Position numbers and translations under genes: made by a program. A model generated the notes under the pieces. The model was not told the origin of the DNA. It did no database searches and worked only from the letters and a program-made list of their open reading frames with translations. From Lachnospiraceae bacterium (GTDB lineage: Bacteria > Bacillota > Clostridia > Lachnospirales > Lachnospiraceae): a DNA stretch of 52,670 nt. Below, in pieces: positions 25,593 through 35,167 of this stretch (positions within the stretch are counted from its first letter, which is position 1; each line of letters begins with the position of its first letter). The stretch covers positions 1 through 52,670 of the forward strand of contig JAAWRC010000023.1 in NCBI GenBank assembly GCA_022800815.1. The letters run 5' to 3'.

Positions 25593-27845
25593 CTAGTATT
25601 CTCTGGGACGTCTTATTTTCTTCACCAATGGCAATGAATTCAAGATCCTTTCATAAACCAGATGCATCTTATAAAACTTGGAAGCCCGTATAATTTCCAA
25701 ATCGGATTTTAATACGCAATTCTCCTGCTTCAACTGTTCATATGCCAGAGAATCTTCCACCTCCATGCCGACGGCTTCTTCTTTGATCGGCGTCTCAACA
25801 ATATGGCCAACCCTGGGCTGCACCCAAGTCTGGTTCCCCCACAGGTAACCGGGCCCGTTCGCATTCGTCAGGTTGTAAATGTCCGCTCCATATCTCTCAT
25901 ACAGCGCATGGTGCTTCTCTTCCATCGTCTTGTACAGATACATCTTCGCACTGAACGCCATCACCCTTGTCATGCTGTCCTTCCTCACGCGGTAATAACA
26001 TAAAGGCTCCGGTATGCACACCCCGTTTCTCCCATTCTGCACCATGCCAAGCCACCCGTCATAGTCCTCCATCCCGTATTCCACGGCTTTTCGGTTTTGG
26101 CCGAAACAGACAAAATCTGCCTTCCTCACCACGGCAAATGCAGAAAGCATGTTTCCCATGAGCATATAGGGCAGCTCCGTGTTAAACGTCGTCCATACCC
26201 CGTCGCTCCCCTCAAAATACTGCAGCCAGCTATATACGAAGCTCACATTCTCATACTGCTCCAGTACTTCTATGCATCGTCTGTAATAATCCGGACTCAC
26301 CTTGTCATCTGCATCCAGAAAGCTGATGTATTCTCCTCTGGCCAGTCTGCTCCCCACGTTTCTCGCATTGGCCAGCCCGCCATTTGGAATATTCTCTATG
26401 CGGACTTTCGGATATCTTTCCCGGATCTCTTCCAATTTTTCCAGACTCCCCGGATCCGTGCTTCCATCATTGATGATGATCGTCTCGTAGTTTTCATAGT
26501 CGATCTTTGCAAGGCTCTCCATGGTCTCCATAACCGTGTTTCCCAAATTATAGTAGCAGATGATTACCGACAGCAACCCCCGCTCCCCCTTGTCCACATG
26601 CTCCGGAAGGCTTGTCACCCTCTGCGCATTTAGAACAGGGAATGTCTTTCTCTCCTTCCTGCCCATGACCTCTCTAAAAAACGCCTCTCTTTTTCTGACG
26701 TTTTCATCCGGGCCGCAAAGCTGACGAATGTACTTCTTCCCGTTTTCTCCCATCTGTCTCAACTCTTCATCCGTCAGGCGCAAAAATTTCTCTATCTTCT
26801 CTGCGCAGTCTCCTTCCTTCTCCCAGTCAAACACGATTCCCCGGCTTCCGTCTTCGCCCGTCATCTCGCTCTGGCCCCCTTGCTTCGACACCAGCATCGG
26901 GCATCCCTGCCACATGGCTTCCAGACATGTGTACGGAAAATTTTCATAAATGGAGGGAACAACGATCCCTCTCGCTTTTACGATCCTTCTGTTCAACTCG
27001 CTTGGAGGTATCGCACCGTTGATCTCCAACAATCCCTCTTCGATCCATTTTTGATATTTCTCTTTGATAATCTCCCCTAAGTTCCTGTCTTTTGGAGAAA
27101 AGAAGGTGTCCCCCCCTATGGTAACCAGTTTCGTCCTGTTTCCTTTTTCCCACAGGTGCGCCATCTGCTCAATAAACTGCATGATCCCTTTCCTGTATTC
27201 CAGCCGACCCGTATAAAGCAGGTAATTCCCGCATTCATAACTGACCTCTTCTTCACATTCAAAGGGCTGAGGAATGACGGTAATCTCTTTATCCGGAAAT
27301 TCCTTCTGAATAAATTTTTTCAGAAATTCGCTTGGAATAACAAGGCCGTCGGCACCTTCAATACAGAATTTCTCCATCCTGCCAATCCAATAGGTCGGAA
27401 ATGCGTACTCCGAATCCCTGTTAATTCTCACCAGTTCAAACGTCGGTGTATGCAGATGGACCACGATTCGGGTGTCCTTCAGGAACTTCTCGTCCAGCAG
27501 CTTGTACTGCAAAATATAATAGGCGGGCGCATTGTACTCCTGCGCCTCGATGATGTCCGGTTCTCCTTCTTGTTCGGCGTATTTGCGAACCACTTCATAA
27601 TATTGATACGAGAGCGCCGTCCAGTATCCCAGCCTGCCGTACGCCCTGCTCCTGTTCCCCGAAGCCTCGAACCGGACATAGGACAGTCTCTCATTCACCC
27701 TCTCAATCCGATCTTCCGTGTCGCGCACGAACACTTTCACCTCATGGCCTTTTTCTGCCATAAGACGGCTGATAATGTCCACGTACATCCCGATTCCTCC
27801 GCCATAAGACGGCGGAAACTCACTTGTTATATACCAGATTTTCAT
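25593..27845 (-). CDS. Bifunctional GT4-GT2 glycosyltransferase, copy 2
   Basis: Two glycosyltransferases in one 750-residue chain. The GT-B (GT4) part, about 1-395, starts MKIWYITSEFPPSYGGGIGM and carries the E-x7-E motif in YENFPYTCLEAMWQG. The GT-A (GT2) part, about 425-650, has LLSVIICYYNLGNT, INDGSTD and FLDADDKVSPDYY. A variable tail includes a short charged helix. It is a recent duplicate of the gene directly upstream, with near-identical long stretches. Both units would add successive sugars of the repeat. ATG 27845 follows GAGGGAGATAGT. Confidence 0.88.
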   Translation of the reverse strand: MKIWYITSEFPPSYGGGIGMYVDIISRLMAEKGHEVKVFVRDTEDRIERVNERLSYVRFEASGNRSRAYGRLGYWTALSYQYYEVVRKYAEQEGEPDIIEAQEYNAPAYYILQYKLLDEKFLKDTRIVVHLHTPTFELVRINRDSEYAFPTYWIGRMEKFCIEGADGLVIPSEFLKKFIQKEFPDKEITVIPQPFECEEEVSYECGNYLLYTGRLEYRKGIMQFIEQMAHLWEKGNRTKLVTIGGDTFFSPKDRNLGEIIKEKYQKWIEEGLLEINGAIPPSELNRRIVKARGIVVPSIYENFPYTCLEAMWQGCPMLVSKQGGQSEMTGEDGSRGIVFDWEKEGDCAEKIEKFLRLTDEELRQMGENGKKYIRQLCGPDENVRKREAFFREVMGRKERKTFPVLNAQRVTSLPEHVDKGERGLLSVIICYYNLGNTVMETMESLAKIDYENYETIIINDGSTDPGSLEKLEEIRERYPKVRIENIPNGGLANARNVGSRLARGEYISFLDADDKVSPDYYRRCIEVLEQYENVSFVYSWLQYFEGSDGVWTTFNTELPYMLMGNMLSAFAVVRKADFVCFGQNRKAVEYGMEDYDGWLGMVQNGRNGVCIPEPLCYYRVRKDSMTRVMAFSAKMYLYKTMEEKHHALYERYGADIYNLTNANGPGYLWGNQTWVQPRVGHIVETPIKEEAVGMEVEDSLAYEQLKQENCVLKSDLEIIRASKFYKMHLVYERILNSLPLVKKIRRPREY

Positions 27846-27893
27846 ACTATCTCCCTCAAATATGTTAGTATTTTATGTTGTCTGTCTTCTTCC

Positions 27894-30062
27894 CTAAAAT
27901 AACTTATCTAATTTCAACTTGAAAAACAAATTGATTAACCGCTTTCCTCTTTTGGAACTTGCAATCTTCATAAGCTTATTTTTCATCTGTACAGACTGAT
28001 TTTCACTGTTTGCATGCGTTCCGCAAAATTCATTGGGCCATGTCTGATTCCACCACAGATAGCCGGGACCGTTCGCATTCACCAGGTTGTAAACATCTCC
28101 CCCATATTCCTCATACAGCTCCTTATGCTTCTCCTCCAGGGTTTTGTACAGATACATCCTCGCCCCATTTGACATTACCCTGGTCATGCTCTCTTTCCTT
28201 ACGCGGTAATAACACAACGGCTCCGGTATGCACACTCCGTTTCTCCCATTCTGCACCATGCCAAGCCACCCGTCATAGTCCTCCATCCCGTATTCCATAG
28301 CCTTCCGGTTTTGTCCGAAACTGATGAAATCCGCCTTCCTCACCACGGCAAACGCAGAAAGCATGTTTCCCATGAGCATATAAGGCAGTTCCGTGTTAAA
28401 AGTTATCCATACTCCGTCGCTCCCCTCAAAATATTGCAACCAACTATATACGAAGCTCACATTCTCATACTGCTCCAGAACCTCAATACACCTCTTGTAA
28501 TAGTCCGGTGCCACCCTGTCGTCTGCGTCCAAAAAACTAATGTATTCTCCCTTTGCCAGTCTGCTTCCCACATTCCGGGCGTTCGCAAGTCCCCCATTCG
28601 GGATGCTCTCGATCCGCACTTCCGGATACTTCTCCTTGATCTCTTCCAGTTTTTCCAGACTCTTTTTGTCTGTGCTTCCGTCGTTGATGATGATTGTCTC
28701 ATATCTCCCATAATCAATCTGCATCAGACTTTCCATGGTTTCCATGATCGTATCGCCCAGATTATAATAACAAATAATTATGGAGAGAAGTCCTTTTTCC
28801 CCTTTCTGCACATTTTCCGGCAGCTCTGTTGCCTTACGTACATTCAAGACCGGAAAATCCTTTCTCGACGGTCGTTTTCTCACCTCTTCAAAAAAGGTCT
28901 CTCTCGCTTCCACATTCTGGTCCGCCGCACACAGCTCTCGGATATACGTCCGCCCCTGTTCTCCCATTTTTCTCAGCTTCTCCTCTGACAAGGACAAAAA
29001 CTTTTCAATCTTCTCCGCACAGTCTCCTTCCTTATCCCAATCAAAGACAATCCCCCTGCTCTCGTCCCCGCCTACCATTTCGCTCTGGCCTCCCTGTTTC
29101 GACACCAACATCGGACACCCCTGCCACATGGAGATCACGCAGGTATAAGGAAAATTCTCATAGATGGAGGGAATCACGATCCCTCTCGCCCTTGCCACAA
29201 TCTGATTGAATTCGTCCGGAGGAACCGTATCCTTGAATTCCAAAAGCCCCTCCTCGATCCACCTACAGTTCTTCTCTTTCAATATCTCTCCCAGATTCTT
29301 GTCCTTCGGCGAAAAATAGGTGTCTCCTCCCAGCGCTACCAGCTTTGTCCGGTTTCCCCCTTCCCACAAAAGTGCCATCTGGTCAATAAACTGCATGATT
29401 CCCTTTCTGTATTCCAGACGTCCCGTATACAACAGGTAATCGCCGCATTCATACCTAATCGCTCCATCTTTGTATTCATAGGGCAGACGAATCACCGTGA
29501 TCTCCTTGTCAGGAAAATCACGTCGGACATTTTCCTTCAAAAATTCGCTCTGTGTCACAAGTGCGTCTGCGCCATCAATACAGAATTTTTCCATTCGCCC
29601 AATCCAATAGGTCGGAAAAGCGTATTCTGCTTCCCGGTTGATCCTCGCCAACTCATAGGTCGGCGTATGCAGATGAACTACAATCCTTGCATCCTTCAAA
29701 AATTCTCTTTCCAGCAACTTGTACTGAATAATGTAATATGCTGGCGCATTATAATCCTGTGTCTCTATGATATCCGGCTCTCCCATCCGTCTGGCATAGG
29801 CCCGCACCACTTCATAATACTGATAGGATAAGGCCGCCCAGTACCCCATCCGGCGGTAAGCCTCGCTTTTACTCCCGCTCGCCTCAAAACGGATATAGGT
29901 AAGGCGCTCATTGACCCGTTCTTCCGAATCCTTGGAATCCCGCACGAACACCGTGACCTCATGGCCAGCCTCCGCCATTAGCCGGCTGATAATGTCCACG
30001 TACATTCCTACCCCGCCTCCATAGGACGGGGGAAATTCACTTGTTATATACCAGATTTTCAT
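27894..30062 (-). CDS. Bifunctional GT4-GT2 glycosyltransferase, copy 1, with altered GT4 motif
   Basis: A 722-residue paralogue of the next gene, with the same order GT4 (about 1-395) then GT2 (about 425-650, FLDADDRVAPDYY). The GT4 motif reads YENFPYTCVISMWQG: the second glutamate of E-x7-E is isoleucine, while copy 2 has glutamate. That residue usually contacts the nucleotide ribose, so the GT4 half may be weak, inactive or changed in donor use, leaving the GT2 half as the working part. The C-terminal 50 residues are unrelated to those of copy 2. ATG 30062 follows AGGGGATATGGT. Confidence 0.87.
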   Translation of the reverse strand: MKIWYITSEFPPSYGGGVGMYVDIISRLMAEAGHEVTVFVRDSKDSEERVNERLTYIRFEASGSKSEAYRRMGYWAALSYQYYEVVRAYARRMGEPDIIETQDYNAPAYYIIQYKLLEREFLKDARIVVHLHTPTYELARINREAEYAFPTYWIGRMEKFCIDGADALVTQSEFLKENVRRDFPDKEITVIRLPYEYKDGAIRYECGDYLLYTGRLEYRKGIMQFIDQMALLWEGGNRTKLVALGGDTYFSPKDKNLGEILKEKNCRWIEEGLLEFKDTVPPDEFNQIVARARGIVIPSIYENFPYTCVISMWQGCPMLVSKQGGQSEMVGGDESRGIVFDWDKEGDCAEKIEKFLSLSEEKLRKMGEQGRTYIRELCAADQNVEARETFFEEVRKRPSRKDFPVLNVRKATELPENVQKGEKGLLSIIICYYNLGDTIMETMESLMQIDYGRYETIIINDGSTDKKSLEKLEEIKEKYPEVRIESIPNGGLANARNVGSRLAKGEYISFLDADDRVAPDYYKRCIEVLEQYENVSFVYSWLQYFEGSDGVWITFNTELPYMLMGNMLSAFAVVRKADFISFGQNRKAMEYGMEDYDGWLGMVQNGRNGVCIPEPLCYYRVRKESMTRVMSNGARMYLYKTLEEKHKELYEEYGGDVYNLVNANGPGYLWWNQTWPNEFCGTHANSENQSVQMKNKLMKIASSKRGKRLINLFFKLKLDKLF

Positions 30063-30141
30063 ACCATATCCCCTAATATTATTTGATATCCTGAAATTGA
30101 TGACTGTGGAACCAGCCCGTAACCGTAAAAGGGCCTCAATG

Positions 30142-31458
30142 TCACTTCCTTCTTCTCCGTAAAAAACGGATTAATTTTCTTTCTTTTTCCGATAAATTTT
30201 GCATAGTATCCAATTGATTTTGTAAATCAGAAACTCGGGCATTTAATTCTGCGTTTGCTTTTTCCTGCTCCTGACTATAATGCCTCAATTCATTATTCAT
30301 CGGCCTCAATTCATTATTCATCGCCCTCAATTCATTATTCATCGCCCTCAATTCATTATTCATCGCCCTTAGCCCATTGATTGCATTTTCCTGATTAGCA
30401 CTATATTCCTGCATTGCCTTAACTGAATTCTGTAAATCGCAATTCATGTTCCGTAAGTCTTCAATTATGGCCCTTGCCTCTTCTATCCCTTCGCCCAGCC
30501 GACGATTTTCAGCAACATATGTCTCCTTTCGTATTACATTCTGGAACATTGCAGTTCTACTGTAACCTCCATAATTGACAGATACTTTCTCCTTTCTTTC
30601 TAAAGCGCTATCCACAAACTCTTCACATGTTTTAGACAAGCGATTCGCATATGACACATAATCTGTTGAACAGCAAAATGGATTTTCTAAAAAATTATTC
30701 CAAGAACCAGTTAAAAAATCCTTCAACTCTGTTGTATGCAAAAATTTTTTTAAACCATTAAATCGTTCATCATATTCAGAAGAATACAATACTAATACCG
30801 GTGTTCCTATTCCCGTACAGGGAAGTGCACAATGTAAACGACTTGTCAAAACACAGCGAGCTCCCTGATAAATCTTTAGATAATCTTCTGCCTGTTTGAG
30901 CCGCTTTTCAGGAGACATTTTTTTTAAGTCACTATTACCATGAGACATAACTCGCACATTGTATCCTTTTTCCCTTACATAATCTACAACCTCCGACGGT
31001 ACATCTACCAGACAAACATAATCCTGTTTTTCCACATCAGAAAATGGCCGCAAAGTCAATGTAAGGCATCCAGAAAAATAGGCTTCTATCCCTAACCCCT
31101 GCAACGTTTGTAACGTAGACCCATCACGACATCCGATTGGTTCACTTTCCTTCAAATAATTTTGTGCCAGAGAGTATTTATCCTCTTTAGATTTAAGCCA
31201 CTGAACATGATACCTTGAAAAATGCGTAGAAACGAACAAGGGATAAACATAAGGTGACGGAGGCCAGTTTTGCGATGTATACATAAACCAAGCATTCATA
31301 ATCAATGCCACTTTATATTCTTCATCAGGACAAAAAATATGCAACGATTCACGATCAATCCAATAATCCACTTTTGGCAAAAATCTCCGTTGTGCATATG
31401 TTTGAATATCATCCCCTATATTTTCAGAATCTGCATAATACAAGCATCCAAATTTCAT
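30142..31458 (-). CDS. Polysaccharide pyruvyl transferase family protein with coiled-coil tail
   Basis: A 438-residue protein. The N-terminal 300 residues carry NIGDDIQTYAQRRFLP, EPIGCRDGSTLQTL and LTSRLHCALPCTGIGTPVLV, the family signature, so pyruvylation or a related transfer is likely. The C-terminal 110 residues form a heptad coiled coil containing repeats of LRAMNNE encoded by a 21-base DNA repeat, and end in a basic FLRRRRK. Such a tail could gather the enzyme with neighbours or measure distance. ATG 31458 follows AGGAGTAGAAAAA, six bases after the ABC ATPase stop. Confidence 0.85.
   Translation of the reverse strand: MKFGCLYYADSENIGDDIQTYAQRRFLPKVDYWIDRESLHIFCPDEEYKVALIMNAWFMYTSQNWPPSPYVYPLFVSTHFSRYHVQWLKSKEDKYSLAQNYLKESEPIGCRDGSTLQTLQGLGIEAYFSGCLTLTLRPFSDVEKQDYVCLVDVPSEVVDYVREKGYNVRVMSHGNSDLKKMSPEKRLKQAEDYLKIYQGARCVLTSRLHCALPCTGIGTPVLVLYSSEYDERFNGLKKFLHTTELKDFLTGSWNNFLENPFCCSTDYVSYANRLSKTCEEFVDSALERKEKVSVNYGGYSRTAMFQNVIRKETYVAENRRLGEGIEEARAIIEDLRNMNCDLQNSVKAMQEYSANQENAINGLRAMNNELRAMNNELRAMNNELRPMNNELRHYSQEQEKANAELNARVSDLQNQLDTMQNLSEKERKLIRFLRRRRK
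30280..30363 (-). repeat. Four tandem 21-base repeats coding for a coiled-coil heptad
   Basis: Units of CGCCCTCAATTCATTATTCA plus one base (plus-strand sense), nearly identical, at 30280-30300, 30301-30321, 30322-30342 and 30343-30363, with a decayed fifth copy after them. Each encodes seven residues of the LRAMNNE type, so changes in copy number keep the frame and change coiled-coil length. Confidence 0.85.
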
Positions 31459-31463
31459 TTTTT

Positions 31464-32192
31464 CTACTCCTGCATATACAAAGGACAGATTTCCTCTGTA
31501 GCCCCTTCCATTCTCATCTTTCCTTTTTCCAACCACACAACCCTGTGACACAGGCTCTCAACCTGTGTAATACTGTGAGATACAAACAAAATGGTGGCTC
31601 CACTTTCTACGATCTGCCTCATCTTCTCCTGACATTTCTGCTGAAACTTAAAATCTCCGACTCCTAGTACCTCGTCCACAATTAAAATATCGGGAATTGC
31701 GGAAGTCGCAATGGAAAATCCCAAGCGGGCAATCATTCCGGAAGAGTAGTTTTTCAACGGCGTATCGACAAACTCCCATAATTCGGAAAAATCCATAATA
31801 CTTTCAAACTTTTCCTTCATATCCGTCCGGCTCTGTCCCAAAACCGCTCCGTTCAGAAAGATGTTTTCCCTAGCCGTCAAATCCATGTCAAACCCGGCAC
31901 CCAATTCAATCAACGGGGCAACGCTTCCAAAGACGTCGATCGTTCCTCTCGTCGGTTTTAAGACTTTGGCAATCAGTTTCAACAAGGTGCTTTTCCCTGA
32001 ACCATTTAAGCCGATAAAGCCCACCGATTCCCCTTTTTTTATATCCAGTGAAATATTCTGCAATGCCCAGAATTCTTCAAACATCAATTTATGTTTCAAA
32101 AATTTCAGGGCATATTCTTTTATGCTGTCCACCTTCTCAGTACTTTTATTAAACATCATCGAAACATTATCAAGCCTAATAATTGTCTCCAT
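31464..32192 (-). CDS. Polysaccharide ABC exporter ATP-binding protein (Wzt/TagH-like)
   Basis: ATPase of the exporter for a lipid-linked polysaccharide. Its 242 residues show Walker A GLNGSGKSTLL (61-71), the signature NYSSGMIARLGFS, Walker B ILIVDEVLGVGD and the switch histidine in FVSHSITQ. It stops right after the ATPase domain, without the C-terminal glycan-binding domain of Wzt proteins that check chain ends. ATG 32192 follows GGAAGGAAAAAA, 11 bases after the permease gene. Confidence 0.92.
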   Translation of the reverse strand: METIIRLDNVSMMFNKSTEKVDSIKEYALKFLKHKLMFEEFWALQNISLDIKKGESVGFIGLNGSGKSTLLKLIAKVLKPTRGTIDVFGSVAPLIELGAGFDMDLTARENIFLNGAVLGQSRTDMKEKFESIMDFSELWEFVDTPLKNYSSGMIARLGFSIATSAIPDILIVDEVLGVGDFKFQQKCQEKMRQIVESGATILFVSHSITQVESLCHRVVWLEKGKMRMEGATEEICPLYMQE

Positions 32193-32203
32193 TTTTTTCC
32201 TTC

Positions 32204-32992
32204 CTATATATATAAAATAAACCTGTCCTGCTTTTTGTAAAAAACGGTGGTGCCTATGAATAAGGCAATTATTCCAATCCCCAGACAGAGCAAGTTTTGC
32301 TCAAAACTTGGCCATGTCCCATACAATAATATATCCCTGAAATACTCCACATAATGATACATCGGATTAAAAATCAAAAATTCCTGAAGCATTTCCGGAA
32401 GAATCTCCCTTGGATAAAATAAAGGCGTGAGGTACAGCCATGCCAGCATGATAATTCCATAAAGATGGCCGATATCCCTGAAATACACATAGAGAGTTGC
32501 CAAAATTAATCCCAATCCGATCACAAAAGACACTACATAAAAAATGATAAAGGGCAGCAACACAATTGTTATTTTTAAAGGAGTCCTTGTAATTATCATA
32601 ACAATGATCATGGCAATAAAGGAAAACCCAAGATTAACCAGACTGGAAAACACTTTGGAAACAGGAAACATATATTTCGGAATATAAACTTTTTTCATCA
32701 ACGAAGCATTATAAACGACGGAAAATAACGCCGCCGTTGTCGAATCATTTATAAAAGAATAAAGGATATATCCGGACAGATAATAGATTGCAAAATTATC
32801 AATGGTACTTTTAAACAACTGGGAAAAGACAACCGTCATCACTCCCATCATCAACAGTGGGTTAAGGACAGTCCAGAGCATCCCCAGAACGGAACGGCGA
32901 TACCTCACTTTGACATCCCTGGCCACCAGTTCCCGCAAAAGCGGCAGATATTTTTTCATTCCATTAAGACTGTTTTTTATTTTAATAAACAT
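32204..32992 (-). CDS. Polysaccharide ABC exporter permease (Wzm/TagG-like, ABC-2 type)
   Basis: Membrane half of the exporter: 262 residues with six hydrophobic helices. The N-terminal amphipathic segment LLRELVARDVKVRYRRSVLG and LGMLWTVLNPLLMM are the family signature, and LTPLFYPREILPEML is the typical periplasmic-facing loop. GGAGAGAATAAAA precedes ATG 32992; the GTG at 33007 is less likely. It pairs with the ATPase gene downstream. Confidence 0.92.
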   Translation of the reverse strand: MFIKIKNSLNGMKKYLPLLRELVARDVKVRYRRSVLGMLWTVLNPLLMMGVMTVVFSQLFKSTIDNFAIYYLSGYILYSFINDSTTAALFSVVYNASLMKKVYIPKYMFPVSKVFSSLVNLGFSFIAMIIVMIITRTPLKITIVLLPFIIFYVVSFVIGLGLILATLYVYFRDIGHLYGIIMLAWLYLTPLFYPREILPEMLQEFLIFNPMYHYVEYFRDILLYGTWPSFEQNLLCLGIGIIALFIGTTVFYKKQDRFILYI

Positions 32993-33015
32993 TTTTATTC
33001 TCTCCACTGTATAGA

Positions 33016-35163
33016 TTATTTTCCATTTTCCAGACGATAATATATTTTCTTCAGACTATTCATCCCGCCAGAGAGCAAAAATCTCTTCTGTATCGATTCA
33101 TAACCTCTCTTTCCCAGTTCCTTCCTCAGCCTTGGAGCTTCGACAAGCTGTTCAATTGCTTTCCGGATTTCCTCTATATTTCCCGGCTCTACCAGAAGAC
33201 CGTTATAGCCTTCTTTGATAACCTCCGGAATGGCCGCCACTCTGCTTGCAATACAGGGAACACCATGACTCATGGCTTCCAGCAAGGACATTGGCAACCC
33301 TTCATGATAAGAAGGAAGAATATACAACATCGCCTTCCTGTAATGCTCTTCCAGTTCTTTTTTAGGACACCATCCCAAATGAGACACTCTGTGCCAAAGC
33401 CGCTTTTCTTCAATTTTCCTTCTGACCTTTTCCACTTCGCCATCGCCGCATATATCCAGAACGATCTTTCTGTCCAGCGTCTGGTCCGCTTTCTCGACAG
33501 CGTCGAGCAAGTCAAAAATCCCTTTTCTTTGTCCCAGTCTCCCTACAAACAAAATATTGACCGCTTTTGCATTATAACTGTTTTCCTCATTACCGGCAAC
33601 CGCATTATATAGCACCACAAGCTGCGCATCAGGAAATTTCTTTTCCATTTCCCTCTTTTGATATTCGCTTAAAACGATATTGACGTCTGCGGCAGCCAGA
33701 ATCCTTTCTATGCCCTTCTTTCTTTTCTGATTTGACGAATCATAAAAACCCATGAATTCCGCACCGTGATGGTGCAACACTGTTTTTATTTTCAATTTTC
33801 TGCAAAAATCAATAATGAACGCTTTCCTGTAAAAACTCCCTCTCTCAGACACATGCAGGTGCACGACATCAATCTTTTTAAACATGCATAAAAAGAAAAT
33901 CTCCATAAAGTGACATCCATAAAACAACACCTTTATAACATTGTTTTTTTCAATAAAGGTAGGAACATAATACAGTTTGATTCTGTCCCATTTTCCCCAG
34001 CTTAGATAATGATCAACGACAGTGCGAATCCCACCCTTTACGCTTTTATGAGGACCTGCCATCAAAACCCTGATTTTTTTACAATGTCTCTTTTTCCGAA
34101 AAAAATATTTCCAATCTGCGGATAATCCCTTCTGTTTTACATTTCTATATAGAAAAATCCAGATGCCTATTCCCATCCGATTCCCATGTCTCAGACATTC
34201 GAGAAGCATCTTATCAAAAGAACGAAAGGCAATATTCATTTCCTTCGCTTTCTCCAGACGTTTTTTTTCTCTCTGATACGCCCTTGATATTTCTTTCGCC
34301 AACGTAGAATAAGCTTTCTCGCCTCTCGCTTCATTTTTTATCCATTCTAAAAAAAGGCATACGAAATCCCTTCGTATCTGCTCACTAAAATCATAGACTC
34401 TCTTTTTTTGATTTACCTCGTTTAATTTACGGCGCAGTCTGCAAATTTCATGAAACATTCCTCGTTTATAATTTCTGACGATGGACTGCCTGTTCTGCCT
34501 GTAATGATATAATCCTTTTTTATCATTTAAAATCAATAACGTTTTACAGTCCAGCAATACCGGAAACACGATGTTTAAGTCCTCTCCAAAAGAAATCCTT
34601 TTATCGCAATATTGAATATTCCCGAGCAGAATGTCTTTTTTAAATAATTTCCCCCACCGATTTGGTGTCACGCCCCTTCCTAGATAAGTCCCGTTATTCA
34701 GTAAAACAGGAAATACATTATTCTTGATTTTTTCATAATTGTACAGACCGGCAGTTAACGGTTCCTTCTCGAAGATCTGATAATCTTCATATTCCATAAC
34801 CCTGTTACAACAAGTCACATCTGCGTTTTTTTCAATTCCTGATGCAAGGCGGGAAAGATAATCGGGCTCCACCCAATCGTCGCTATCCAAAAAGGCAATA
34901 TATTCACCGGTTGAATACTCCAGGCCCTTCAGCCATGTCGCCATCAAACCCTCATTTTCCTTGTGCAGCAATGTAACATTATCATATCTTTCCGCATATT
35001 CTCCACATATACCATAACTGCCATCCTTCGAGCCGTCATCTACAACAATTATTTCGTAATTATCGTAATCTTGAGTGACCGCAGAATCCAAGCATTTTCT
35101 GAGATATCTTTCCACATTGTAGACAGGTATGATCAATGAAATTCTATCTTTTCTCTCAGGCAT
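33016..35163 (-). CDS. Bifunctional GT2-GT4 glycosyltransferase
   Basis: A 715-residue fusion in the reverse domain order of the 25-30 kb pair. The GT2 part (about 1-330) has RISLIIPVYNVERYLRKCLD, VVDDGSKDGS and FLDSDDWVEPDYL. The GT4 part (from about 360) has IRVLMAGPHKSVKGGIRT, FVGRLGQRKGIFDLLDAV and the intact E-x7-E in YHEGLPMSLLEAMSHG. It likely adds two consecutive sugars after the PssDE-like step. The start at ATG 35163 lies behind AAGGAAAATAAG; an ATG at 35184 overlaps the upstream gene. Confidence 0.87.
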   Translation of the reverse strand: MPERKDRISLIIPVYNVERYLRKCLDSAVTQDYDNYEIIVVDDGSKDGSYGICGEYAERYDNVTLLHKENEGLMATWLKGLEYSTGEYIAFLDSDDWVEPDYLSRLASGIEKNADVTCCNRVMEYEDYQIFEKEPLTAGLYNYEKIKNNVFPVLLNNGTYLGRGVTPNRWGKLFKKDILLGNIQYCDKRISFGEDLNIVFPVLLDCKTLLILNDKKGLYHYRQNRQSIVRNYKRGMFHEICRLRRKLNEVNQKKRVYDFSEQIRRDFVCLFLEWIKNEARGEKAYSTLAKEISRAYQREKKRLEKAKEMNIAFRSFDKMLLECLRHGNRMGIGIWIFLYRNVKQKGLSADWKYFFRKKRHCKKIRVLMAGPHKSVKGGIRTVVDHYLSWGKWDRIKLYYVPTFIEKNNVIKVLFYGCHFMEIFFLCMFKKIDVVHLHVSERGSFYRKAFIIDFCRKLKIKTVLHHHGAEFMGFYDSSNQKRKKGIERILAAADVNIVLSEYQKREMEKKFPDAQLVVLYNAVAGNEENSYNAKAVNILFVGRLGQRKGIFDLLDAVEKADQTLDRKIVLDICGDGEVEKVRRKIEEKRLWHRVSHLGWCPKKELEEHYRKAMLYILPSYHEGLPMSLLEAMSHGVPCIASRVAAIPEVIKEGYNGLLVEPGNIEEIRKAIEQLVEAPRLRKELGKRGYESIQKRFLLSGGMNSLKKIYYRLENGK

Positions 35164-35167
35164 CTTC

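Noticed and set aside
27110-27118. G7 tract in the GT4-GT2 copy 2 gene as a phase-variation site
   Set aside because: It has only seven G and encodes GGD, which the paralogue also has with other codons. Too short to claim slippage.
30280-30363. CRISPR-like short repeats
   Set aside because: The units are contiguous without spacers and keep the reading frame of a coiled coil.
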